From Paraburkholderia sp. FT54 (GTDB lineage: Bacteria; Pseudomonadota; Gammaproteobacteria; Burkholderiales; Burkholderiaceae), in contig NZ_CP134195.1 in NCBI RefSeq assembly GCF_031585635.1, positions 930,001 to 994,000 on the forward strand: a DNA stretch of 64,000 bases, given 5' to 3'. The notes below the pieces were generated by a model. That model was given only the letters and a program-made list of their open reading frames with translations. It searched no databases and had not been told where the DNA came from. Numbering within the stretch: position 1 is the first letter of the stretch; each line of letters begins with the position of its first letter. Shown one piece after another: positions 22,945-30,540 of the stretch. A program made the translations under genes and the position numbers.

Positions 22945-23649
22945 ATGACAATCGATCGATGGACCCGCCGCGCCACGCTGCTGCTAGCCGCGCTGACGGT
23001 GCTGCTTTCCGGCTGCACGACCTATGTCACCACCCAGGTCACGGCCTTCTCCGACTGGAGCAGCAACGACGCCACCCGGACCTACGCGTTCACGCGGGCG
23101 GCGGACCAGCAGAACAATCTCGAGCTCAGCACGTACGAGCGCGTTGTCGCGAACGAACTCGCCGCACATGCATTCCGCCAGGTCGACAGCGCGCAGGCGC
23201 GCTATCTGGTCGGCCTTTCGTACGGGATGCGCTCGGACATGGTGACGGTCGCGGAGCCGGTGTATTACAACCCGTGGCCAGCGCCGTACTGGGGCTATGG
23301 CCGGCCGTTCGATCCGTGGGGCCCGTGGGGCGCGTTCCCAACCACTTACGTGAACCAGAGCTATCCGATCTTCACGCACCTTCTGGGCGTACGGATTACC
23401 GAGCGGACTAGCGGCAAGGAGGTCTACAACGTGACGGCGCGCAATTCGGGCGGAGAGTCGTCGCTGGTTCGGGCCATGCCGTATCTGGCGCGTAGCGCGC
23501 TGGCCGATTTTCCGCTCGGCAACGGCGTGGTCCATACGGTGAAGATTCCGGTCGGCAAGGACGGCGGCGCACCGAACGAAATCGCTGCTACCGGCGCCGC
23601 GCCCGCTGCCACGCCGGCGCCGGCGTCCGGTGCGAAAGTCATTCAGTAA
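22945..23649 (+). CDS. DUF4136 lipoprotein
   Basis: This 234-residue protein begins with a lipoprotein signal, LLLAALTVLLSGC, with Cys near residue 21. The domain contains VTAFSDWSSNDATRTYAFTR, SYGMRSDMVTVAEPVYYNPW, a Trp/Pro/Tyr-rich stretch (PAPYWGYGRPFDPWGPWG) and LLGVRITERTSGKEVYNVTA, which is the DUF4136 pattern. The C-terminus is a short Ala/Pro tail. It should be anchored in the outer or inner membrane facing the periplasm. Its role is not known. The start has GAGGTAG upstream; a strong terminator follows. Confidence 0.82.
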   Translation: MTIDRWTRRATLLLAALTVLLSGCTTYVTTQVTAFSDWSSNDATRTYAFTRAADQQNNLELSTYERVVANELAAHAFRQVDSAQARYLVGLSYGMRSDMVTVAEPVYYNPWPAPYWGYGRPFDPWGPWGAFPTTYVNQSYPIFTHLLGVRITERTSGKEVYNVTARNSGGESSLVRAMPYLARSALADFPLGNGVVHTVKIPVGKDGGAPNEIAATGAAPAATPAPASGAKVIQ

Positions 23650-23692
23650 GTCGTATGCGGCTGTGACGAATCGAAGTGTGAACGCCCGTAGT

Positions 23693-23741
23693 GAACAGAA
23701 CGGTCCGGTAGGTCATTCCTGCCGGGCCGTTCTGTTCTTTT
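23693..23741 (+). terminator. Terminator after the DUF4136 gene
   Basis: GAACAGAACGG (23693-23703) pairs with CCGTTCTGTTC (23727-23737), with a mostly paired inner stem and four T residues after it. It lies 44 bp past the stop codon and should isolate the gene from the operon at 24.2 kb. Confidence 0.82.
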
Positions 23742-24247
23742 GAGATAGAAAAAGCGCGCGTCGCGCCTCCGACACATGAACGCAGGCCTTCCCGGCTGAA
23801 ATTCTTTTAAAGAAAGTAAATTGAAAGTATTGGCGGATTCGGGCGGATTGTTTTCCGTGTCCGGACCGGCGGCGAGCCATACTGCCAATGGGCAAAGGCG
23901 CTGCTCGCAAGGTGGAATAGGGTGCCAAAGGTCCGTGCGGGCGCTTTTTCAAGCGGGCGTCGCGCGATAGATACGGATACAGATGGATACGTCTTTTATG
24001 GCTGATTTATCCCACAATATTCAGTATGATTCCGGCGACCATGGGACCGGCGACAATCCTTCAGACAAATTGGCAAAAGGTTCCTAAATAATCGGGGCCA
24101 CGTGCCGTTAATTCGCTGAAACCTATATAAGAAGATTGGATTGATCCCGGCTGAAGTTGCCGGTCCGCGCGGCGCGTACACGCTGTGACGGTGCCGTATT
24201 CCGTCAGGCGCTTCAGCCTCTCCTCGCTTCTACGCGCGAACACCGAT
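23742..24247. other. Leader/promoter region of the aryl-polyene-type operon
   Basis: About 500 bp hold no convincing gene. The stretch is A+T-rich compared with the operon and contains TATATAAG near 24124, a possible -10 region without a clear -35. Only short frames without ribosome sites are present. Confidence 0.4.
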
Positions 24248-24994
24248 ATGCCCGTTCTACACTGGACCATTCCCGTCGCTCGCTGGTCTAGCTGGCCTGC
24301 TGCCGCATCTGCCGCACCCAATATCGGCTTTATCGAGCCGATCGTGCGGCGTCGTCTGAGCACTCTGTCCAGAGTGGCGCTGAAGGTTGCGCACGACTGT
24401 GTCGGCGAGGACGCGGCGCGGGTCGTGTTCGCCTCGCGCCACGGGGAATTGCGGCGCACCACGGATATCCTGCGCGCCATCAGCGCGGGCGAGCCGGTGT
24501 CGCCGACCGCCTTCAGCCTGTCGGTGCTCAATGCCATGACCGGCGTATTCGGCATAGCGCGCGGCGACCGCTCCGCGGCGAGCGCGATCTCGGCCGGCGC
24601 GGAAACGCTGGGTTATGCGCTGCTGGAAGCACATGCGCAGTACGCGACACAGCCGGATTCGCCGACGCTGCTGGTATACGCCGACGAAACCGCCGACCCG
24701 GCGTACGGCATGATCGAAGACGAAGTGCAGGGTGGCGCGATCGCGATCCTGCTCGATGGCGAAACCGCGACGGGGGAGCTGACGTGCACGGTGTCGCGCG
24801 CAGACCAGTCAGAATCGGCGTCGGCGAAGCAAACCAGCGCAAGCGCGCGAGGCGCTGCAGGCGCCGTCGCCGCGGAAACCCTCTTCGCGACCCAGAGCCA
24901 GGCGCTGCAGCACTGTCTGGAAACCGGCCTGCCCGCCGCCTGGCAAGGCGCCGGCGCCATCTGGCACTGGAGTTGGCATGACCGCGCGGCTTGA
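24248..24994 (+). CDS. Stand-alone beta-ketoacyl-synthase N-terminal-like protein
   Basis: The 248-residue protein (MPVLHWTIPVARWSSWPAAA from ATG 24248; the frame opens at 24185) matches the ketoacyl-synt_2 family found at the start of aryl-polyene and flexirubin clusters. ERRLS-like FIEPIVRRRLSTLSRVALKV, VVFASRHGELRRTTDILRAI and PTAFSLSVLNAMTGVFGIAR correspond to the first half of a ketosynthase. At the position of the catalytic Cys it has SAASAISAGAE, so it cannot be a condensing enzyme alone. It may be a structural partner or length factor for the ketosynthases downstream. It is the first gene of the operon and overlaps the next by 17 bp. Confidence 0.78.
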   Translation: MPVLHWTIPVARWSSWPAAASAAPNIGFIEPIVRRRLSTLSRVALKVAHDCVGEDAARVVFASRHGELRRTTDILRAISAGEPVSPTAFSLSVLNAMTGVFGIARGDRSAASAISAGAETLGYALLEAHAQYATQPDSPTLLVYADETADPAYGMIEDEVQGGAIAILLDGETATGELTCTVSRADQSESASAKQTSASARGAAGAVAAETLFATQSQALQHCLETGLPAAWQGAGAIWHWSWHDRAA

Positions 24995-25772
24995 TTACTC
25001 CTGGCGATTCTGCGCGACCGGCATGGCCTTCGTGGTGTTCGGCGTGTGCGGCGTATTGTTCTCGGCGGTGGTGTTTCCGCTTGCATGGGTGTGGCCGCAC
25101 CGCGCCTCGCGCCAGTTCGCGGTGACGAGCGTGATCCACTGGTTTTTCCGCGCGCTGGTCGCGGTGTTGCAGCGCATCGGCGTCATGGAACTCGAAGTGT
25201 CAGGCGTGCAGGCGTTGCGCGCGGGCGGCCCGGCGATCGTGGTCGCCAACCACCCGACCTACCTCGACGTGATGGTGCTGCTGTCGCTCACGCCGCATGC
25301 CTGCTGCGTGGTGAAAAACGCGCACTGGAGCAACCCGTGTTTCTGGGGCATCGTGCGTTCGGCCGAATACGTCAGCAACGCCGATCCTGCGGAACTCGTC
25401 GAGGCCGGCGCGAAGCAGCTGGCGGCAGGCTATACCATGATCATTTTTCCGGAAGGCACGCGCAGCCCCGCGCCGAACCGGCTGCATGCGTTTTCGCGCG
25501 GTTTCGCGCACATGGCGCTGAAGGTCGGCGCGCCGATCGTCCCAGTGCTGATGGATTGCGACCCGCCCGCATTCACCAAGCAGATGCGCTGGTACGACGT
25601 GCCGGCGCGCGCGTTCAGAATGCGCGTGAACGTGCTCGAGCCGCTCGGCGTCGAGCAGCTCGCCGCCCATGACACTCCACCGGCTCTCGCTGCGCGCAGC
25701 GTGACGAGCGCCGTCGAAGCACACATCACTCAGCACTTGTTCGACTATGGATTCTTTAAAACTGGAAATTAA
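24978..25772 (+). CDS. 1-acyl-glycerol-phosphate-type acyltransferase
   Basis: This 264-residue protein has an N-terminal membrane anchor (residues about 13-40) and the PlsC motifs NHPTYLD (His92, Asp97) and IIFPEGTRS (157-163). A third block, GAPIVPVLMDCDPPAF, lies further on. Enzymes of this kind in aryl-polyene clusters are thought to attach the polyene or a fatty acid to a glycerol-phosphate-like acceptor at the inner membrane. It overlaps both neighbours, so it is co-translated with them. The acceptor cannot be read from sequence. Confidence 0.85.
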   Translation: MTARLDYSWRFCATGMAFVVFGVCGVLFSAVVFPLAWVWPHRASRQFAVTSVIHWFFRALVAVLQRIGVMELEVSGVQALRAGGPAIVVANHPTYLDVMVLLSLTPHACCVVKNAHWSNPCFWGIVRSAEYVSNADPAELVEAGAKQLAAGYTMIIFPEGTRSPAPNRLHAFSRGFAHMALKVGAPIVPVLMDCDPPAFTKQMRWYDVPARAFRMRVNVLEPLGVEQLAAHDTPPALAARSVTSAVEAHITQHLFDYGFFKTGN

Positions 25773-26046
25773 ACAGTTCCTGATCGAAGCTCTCGATCTG
25801 GAAGACCTGAGCCCGGCCGATATCGACGACGACGCGCCGTTGTTCGAAACCGACGGCATCGGTCTCGATTCGATCGATGCGCTCGAAATCGGCATCGTGC
25901 TGCGCAAACAATACCAACTGACCATCGCGGCGAACGACGAGCGCACGCGCGAACATTTCCGCTCGATCAACACGCTGGCGGCGCTCGTGACGAGCCAGCG
26001 CGAAGCGGTGCACGCTGTGAACGAAACAACCAGAAAGGGGGAGTAA
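25747..26046 (+). CDS. Acyl carrier protein 1
   Basis: The 99-residue protein has the ACP motif GIGLDSIDALEIGIVLRKQY with Ser42 for the phosphopantetheine arm, and typical acidic helices before it (EALDLEDLSPADIDDDAPLF). The C-terminus is about 15 residues longer than in fatty-acid ACP. It overlaps the acyltransferase gene by 26 bp and is followed three bases later by a second ACP gene. Paired ACPs are characteristic of aryl-polyene systems, where they carry the growing chain and the starter. Confidence 0.9.
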   Translation: MDSLKLEIKQFLIEALDLEDLSPADIDDDAPLFETDGIGLDSIDALEIGIVLRKQYQLTIAANDERTREHFRSINTLAALVTSQREAVHAVNETTRKGE

Positions 26047-26049
26047 ATC

Positions 26050-26301
26050 GTGTCCGAGGCAGAGATTCTGGAGCGCATCCGCGCCATCTTCAAAGAGAAC
26101 TTCGCAATCGAGCCCGAGCGTGTCACGCCCGAAGCGCATCTGTTCGAAGACCTCGATCTCGACAGCATCGACGCCGTCGACCTCGCGATCAAACTGCAGG
26201 AAATGACCGGACGCCGCATCAAGCCGGAAGAGTTCAAATCGGTGCGCACGGTCGGCGATGTGATCGGTGCGGTCGAATCTCTGCTGGCGGCGCAAGGCTG
26301 A
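26050..26301 (+). CDS. Acyl carrier protein 2
   Basis: This 83-residue ACP starts with GTG (MSEAEILERIRAIFKENFAI) and carries LFEDLDLDSIDAVDLAIKLQ with Ser39 as phosphopantetheine site. It is the canonical ACP length. Its stop overlaps the next ATG (TGATG). It probably carries the chain during elongation, with the division of labour against ACP 1 unknown. Confidence 0.9.
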   Translation: MSEAEILERIRAIFKENFAIEPERVTPEAHLFEDLDLDSIDAVDLAIKLQEMTGRRIKPEEFKSVRTVGDVIGAVESLLAAQG

Positions 26302-26963
26302 TGCCTGCCGTGCGTTCGCGAACGCAAGCGGGGGCGGATCGGGCCGCCGATGCCTCGTCCGGCACTGAGCGCCGCCTGGGCAAAACCGTTGTGCAGGTGC
26401 TGTTGAAGCTCGCGTACCCCGCGCTGATTCTGTGCGCATGGAAATGGGACACGCCGCGCTACGTCGGCTGCATGCTGTTTGCGATTCTGTGGCTGCAGCG
26501 TTGGGCCGGCAGCGGGCCGGTCGCGACCTCGCTGCGGCGGCTCTCCACGATCGACTGGACCGTGGTCGGCTTGCTGAGCTGCGCGTCGGCGGCGATCGTG
26601 CTGACCAATAGCGAACTGCTGTTGCGCCTTTATCCGTCGCTCGTCAATCTGGGCCTCTTGATCGCGTTCGGCGCGACGCTCGTGCACGGGCCGTCGATGA
26701 TCGAAAAATTCGCACGCCTCGGCAATCCCAACCTGTCGCCGGGCGCGGTGCGCCATACGCTGCGTGTAACCCAGGTGTGGTGCGGGTTCTTCGCGCTGAA
26801 CGGCGTGTTTTCCGCTTATACGGCGCTGTACTGGAGCCGTGCGAGCTGGTCGCTCTATAACGGCGCGATCGCCTATGTGCTGATCGGCGTGCTGCTGGTG
26901 GCCGAGGTCATCTGGCGTTATCTGGTCGTGCTGCCGCGCGCCGCGCGTTCGGAGGCGGCATGA
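26301..26963 (+). CDS. COG4648-type inner membrane protein
   Basis: The 220-residue protein has a polar N-terminus of about 28 residues and then at least five membrane segments (for example VVQVLLKLAYPALILCAW, WTVVGLLSCASAAIVLTN, LVNLGLLIAFGATLV, GAIAYVLIGVLLVAEVIWRY). The loop GPSMIEKFARLGNPNLSPGA followed by HTLRVTQVWCGFFALNGVFS is typical of the COG4648 proteins that accompany ACP genes in aryl-polyene clusters. Its exact role is unknown; it may tether the synthase to the membrane. It overlaps both neighbours by 1-4 bp. Confidence 0.82.
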   Translation: MPAVRSRTQAGADRAADASSGTERRLGKTVVQVLLKLAYPALILCAWKWDTPRYVGCMLFAILWLQRWAGSGPVATSLRRLSTIDWTVVGLLSCASAAIVLTNSELLLRLYPSLVNLGLLIAFGATLVHGPSMIEKFARLGNPNLSPGAVRHTLRVTQVWCGFFALNGVFSAYTALYWSRASWSLYNGAIAYVLIGVLLVAEVIWRYLVVLPRAARSEAA

Positions 26964-28816
26964 TCGCGTTGCATGAGCTGTTGACGGTGGTCGAAGAGAC
27001 TGCCGCGGTGCACGCACCGGTATGTCGCGACGGCGACGCAGTGCTCGATCGCACGGCGTTTCGCGGGCGCGTCGTTGCGTTGATCGGGCTTGTGCAAACG
27101 CAGGACGCGCAACGCTACGCCTTGTGCATCGACGATCCGTTCGATTTCGCCTGCGCCCTTTTTGCGCTGTTCGCGTGCAGCAAGGAGCCGGTGATTCCGG
27201 CCAACTCGACGCCGGGCTATCTCGCCGATCTCGCCGACGCGTATGAGGTTGTGCTGAGCGACGCAGATTTGCCGCCATTCGCGCTCGCCGCTGGAGCCAA
27301 GGCCGAAGCCAAAGTGGAGGCCACGGTCAACGTTGCCGCCAACGCCGCCAACGCCGCCAACGCCGCCAACGCCGCTGAAGCCGAAGCCAACGCCAACGCC
27401 AACGCCAACGCCAACGCCAACGCCAACACCAACACCGACACCGACCCAGCTTCACCGCAACCATCCCGCGCCACGTACCCGATCGACCCGCAAGCCCCGC
27501 TCACGCTCTACACCTCAGGCAGCAGCGGCAGTCCCAAGCCGATCCGCAAGACTCTCGCGCAATTCAACGCCGAAGTGCACACGCTAGAAAAGCAGTGGGG
27601 CGCGCTAGTCGGCGACGCGACGATGCTCGCGAGTGTTCCGCATCACCACATCTACGGTTTGCTGTTCCGCGTGCTCTGGCCGCTCGCAGCCGGCCGTGCA
27701 TTCGACCGTGCGGTCAGCATCGAGCCGTTGCAATTGCAAACGCAGATCGAACGATGCGGCGCGGCGGTGATCGTCTCGACGCCCGCGCAGTTGTCGCGCT
27801 GGCCCGCGTTGCCCGGCTTCGCCGACCTTTCTCCGGCGCCGCGCGCATTCTTCTCGTCGGGCGGCCCGCTCGCGCTCGAAGCCGCGCAGGAATACGCCGC
27901 CGCCTATGGCGCCGCGCCGCTCGAGATTTACGGCAGCACGGAGACCGGCGGCATCGCGTGGCGGCGCCAGGATCAGACCGATGCCTGGCAGCCGGTGTCC
28001 GGCATCGAAGTGCGCCGCGACGAAGACGGCGCGCTGAACGTCCGCTCGCCGCATCTCGATCACGCCGGCTGGCATCGCACCGACGACAAGATCGCGTTCG
28101 ACGCCGAAGGCCGTTTCCGCCTGCAAGGGCGGCTCGACCGCGTGCTCAAGCTCGACGGCAAGCGCGTGTCGCTGCCGGAACTGGAAGCACGCCTCGCGCT
28201 GCATCCGTATGTTGCGCAAGCGGCGCTCGTGCCGCTGGAAGGCGCCTCGCGCGAGCGCGTCGGCGGCGTCGTGGCGCTGACCGAAGCGGGCGGCGCAGCC
28301 CTGCGCGACGAAGGCCGCGTGGCGCTCGCGAAACGCCTGCGCCGGCATCTCGCCGAATACTTCGACGTCGTGGTGCTGCCGCGCCATTGGCGTTTTCGCG
28401 TCACGCTGCCGTTCGACGCGCGCGGCAAATTGCCGGTGACCGCCGTGGCGGCCGCGTTCGAACCGCGCAGCGAGGGCATGGAAGTGCTGGCCGAAGCGCG
28501 CAGCGGCGACATGCTGCATTACGAATTGCGCGTGCCCGCCGCGCTCGTGCATTTCGCCGGCCACTTTCCCGGCCTGCCGATTCTGCCCGGTGTCGTGCAG
28601 GTCGACTGGGCCGTGCGTCTTGCCGCCGAGCACGTGCCGGCCGTGCGCGCGGTGGCGTCGATCGATCGTCTGAAATTCATGGCGCCGGTGTCGCCAGGCG
28701 CGGTGCTCAAGCTCACGCTCGCGCACGACGCGACGCGCCGGCGCGTGCAGTTCGCGTACCGCGTGAACGGCCGTGAATGCGCGTCCGGCGTGATCGTCTA
28801 CGGGGAGGCCGCGTGA
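26960..28816 (+). CDS. AMP-dependent acyl ligase fused to a hot-dog dehydratase
   Basis: The 618-residue protein combines two activities. Residues 1-490 form an AMP-binding ligase with core motif LTLYTSGSSGSPKPIRKT (about 179-196), YGSTETGG (about 323-330) and GRLDRVLKLDGKRVSLPELE. Residues about 505-618 form a FabA/FabZ-like dehydratase (ALVHFAGHFPGLPILPGVVQ). Together they could load an aromatic acid onto an ACP and dehydrate hydroxyacyl intermediates. In E. coli these are separate proteins. Residues about 123-160 are a low-complexity Ala/Asn run encoded by tandem repeats, placed in front of the ATP-binding loop. It overlaps the neighbouring genes by 4 bp and 1 bp. Confidence 0.87.
   Translation: MIALHELLTVVEETAAVHAPVCRDGDAVLDRTAFRGRVVALIGLVQTQDAQRYALCIDDPFDFACALFALFACSKEPVIPANSTPGYLADLADAYEVVLSDADLPPFALAAGAKAEAKVEATVNVAANAANAANAANAAEAEANANANANANANANTNTDTDPASPQPSRATYPIDPQAPLTLYTSGSSGSPKPIRKTLAQFNAEVHTLEKQWGALVGDATMLASVPHHHIYGLLFRVLWPLAAGRAFDRAVSIEPLQLQTQIERCGAAVIVSTPAQLSRWPALPGFADLSPAPRAFFSSGGPLALEAAQEYAAAYGAAPLEIYGSTETGGIAWRRQDQTDAWQPVSGIEVRRDEDGALNVRSPHLDHAGWHRTDDKIAFDAEGRFRLQGRLDRVLKLDGKRVSLPELEARLALHPYVAQAALVPLEGASRERVGGVVALTEAGGAALRDEGRVALAKRLRRHLAEYFDVVVLPRHWRFRVTLPFDARGKLPVTAVAAAFEPRSEGMEVLAEARSGDMLHYELRVPAALVHFAGHFPGLPILPGVVQVDWAVRLAAEHVPAVRAVASIDRLKFMAPVSPGAVLKLTLAHDATRRRVQFAYRVNGRECASGVIVYGEAA
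27325..27445 (+). repeat. In-frame tandem repeats inside the AMP ligase gene
   Basis: Four to five copies of the 9-mer GCCGCCAAC (27335-27375) are followed by about seven copies of the 6-mer GCCAAC (27385-27427) and degenerate copies (AACACC, GACACC). Both units are multiples of three, so copy-number change alters protein length without a frameshift. Confidence 0.85.
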
Positions 28817-30540
28817 TGACGTTCTCCCCATGCATCGTCATTCCGATCTACAACCACAAGGACGCGATTGGCGCGACGCTCGCGCATCTGGCGGTTCATG
28901 GCCTGCCGTTTTTCGTCGTCGACGACGGCAGCGACGAGGCCACCCAGCAGATGCTCGCCACGCTGGCGCAGCAGTACGCCGGGCGGCTCACGCTGCTGCG
29001 CCTGGCGGTCAACGGCGGCAAAGGCGCGGCGGTGATGGCAGGGCTGCGCGCCGCGCGCAAGGCGGGCTACACGCACGCGTTGCAGATCGACGCCGACGGC
29101 CAGCACGACGCCACCGACGTGCCGCGTTTCATCGAAGCGGCGCGCGCCGAGCCGGGCGCGGTGATTCTCGGCCGTCCGGTCTACGACGAGAGCGTGCCGA
29201 AAGCGCGTCTCTACGGCCGTTACCTGACGCACGTGTGGGTGTGGATCGAAACGCTTTCGTTGACGATCCGCGACTCGATGTGCGGCTTTCGCCTCTATCC
29301 GCTGGCGCTCGCCTGCGATCTGATCGACCGCGTGCAGCTGCCCACGCGCATGGACTTCGACATCGAGATCCTCGTGCGCCTGTACTGGCGGCGCGCGGCG
29401 TTCCGTTCGATTCCAACGCGCGTCACTTATGCAAGCGACGGCGTCTCGCATTTCGACGTGCTGTGGGACAACGTGCGCATCAGCCGCAGTCATACGCGGC
29501 TCGTGTTCGGCATGCTGTGGCGTCTGCCGATGCTGCTCGCGCACAAGGTGATGCCGCGCCGCTCCGCAATTGCAGGCGAGCAGGGCAAAGAAAACGAACA
29601 GGACTGGTGGCGCATCGCCGAACGCGGCAGCCATCTCGGCATGTCGCTGCTCGCGCTCAGTTGCAAGCTGTTCGGTCGACGCTTCACCGCGCTCTGGCTG
29701 CATCCGATCGTCGCGTATTTTCTGTTGACGGGCCGCGCCGCGCGCGAGGCTTCCGGCAACTACTTCCGGCATCTCGGCGAGGCCGCGCCGCATGGCGATA
29801 CGCCGCGTCCGGGCTGGTTGTCCGCCTACCGACATATGCTGGCGTTTGCGCAATCGGGCTTCGACAAGCTCGCGGCATGGTCAGGCCGCGTCAATAACGC
29901 CGACGTCCAATTCGAAGATCCTTCGGCATTCGAAGCATTGGTGGCGAGCGGCAAAGGCGCGCTCGTGATCGGCGCGCATCTCGGCAATCTGGAAATGACC
30001 CGCGCGCTCGCCGCGCAAGGTGCGTACGCGAACGTCACGGCGGTCGTCTATACCGAACATGCGCGCCGCTTCAATAGCGTGCTGGCCTCGGCCAATAGCG
30101 AGTTCGCGAAGCATCTGCTCGAAGTCAGCGACTTCGGGCCCGAGACCGCGATGATGATGCAGGAGCGTGTCGACGCCGGCGAACTGCTGGTGATCGTCGG
30201 CGACCGCGTGCCCGCGCACGAAGCGGGCCGCACGACGGAGGCGCAATTTCTCGGCTCGACCGCGCCGTTCGCGCAGGGTCCGTATGTGCTCGCGCATGCG
30301 CTGGGTTGCCCGGTCTACCTGTTCTTCTGTCTGAAAGAGCGCGACGGCTACCGTCTGTATTTCGAACCGTTCGCCGAGCGCATCGAGCTGCCGCGCCGCG
30401 AACGCGCGCAGCATCTCGCCGCGTGGGCGCAGCGCTATGCCGTGCGTCTCGAACACTACTGCCGCAAGGCCCCTTACCAATGGTTCAACTTCTTCGATTT
30501 CTGGGCCAGCCCCAAGCGAGGCGCGAATGGCCGAACATGA
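28816..30540 (+). CDS. Glycosyltransferase family 2 fused to an LpxL-type acyltransferase
   Basis: The 574-residue protein has an N-terminal GT-A domain (CIVIPIYNHKDAIGATL, VVDDGSDE about residue 34-40, LQIDADGQHD about 92-100). The C-terminal half resembles lipid A late acyltransferases: VIGAHLGNLEMTRALAAQG for the HX4D/E-type site, VGDRVPAHE, and LFFCLKERDGYRLYFEPFAE. Such two-domain proteins are common in aryl-polyene clusters and are thought to build the lipid anchor on which the polyene is displayed. ATG 28816 overlaps the upstream stop (TGATG). The sugar and acyl donors are not known. Confidence 0.87.
   Translation: MTFSPCIVIPIYNHKDAIGATLAHLAVHGLPFFVVDDGSDEATQQMLATLAQQYAGRLTLLRLAVNGGKGAAVMAGLRAARKAGYTHALQIDADGQHDATDVPRFIEAARAEPGAVILGRPVYDESVPKARLYGRYLTHVWVWIETLSLTIRDSMCGFRLYPLALACDLIDRVQLPTRMDFDIEILVRLYWRRAAFRSIPTRVTYASDGVSHFDVLWDNVRISRSHTRLVFGMLWRLPMLLAHKVMPRRSAIAGEQGKENEQDWWRIAERGSHLGMSLLALSCKLFGRRFTALWLHPIVAYFLLTGRAAREASGNYFRHLGEAAPHGDTPRPGWLSAYRHMLAFAQSGFDKLAAWSGRVNNADVQFEDPSAFEALVASGKGALVIGAHLGNLEMTRALAAQGAYANVTAVVYTEHARRFNSVLASANSEFAKHLLEVSDFGPETAMMMQERVDAGELLVIVGDRVPAHEAGRTTEAQFLGSTAPFAQGPYVLAHALGCPVYLFFCLKERDGYRLYFEPFAERIELPRRERAQHLAAWAQRYAVRLEHYCRKAPYQWFNFFDFWASPKRGANGRT

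Noticed and set aside
23998-24087. A 29-codon leader peptide before the pigment operon
   Set aside because: It has no ribosome site, no run of a regulating amino acid and no attenuator hairpin behind it.
27333-27587. A Pro-Thr repeat protein on the plus strand
   Set aside because: It is the shifted reading of the Ala/Asn repeat inside the AMP ligase gene and has no ribosome site.
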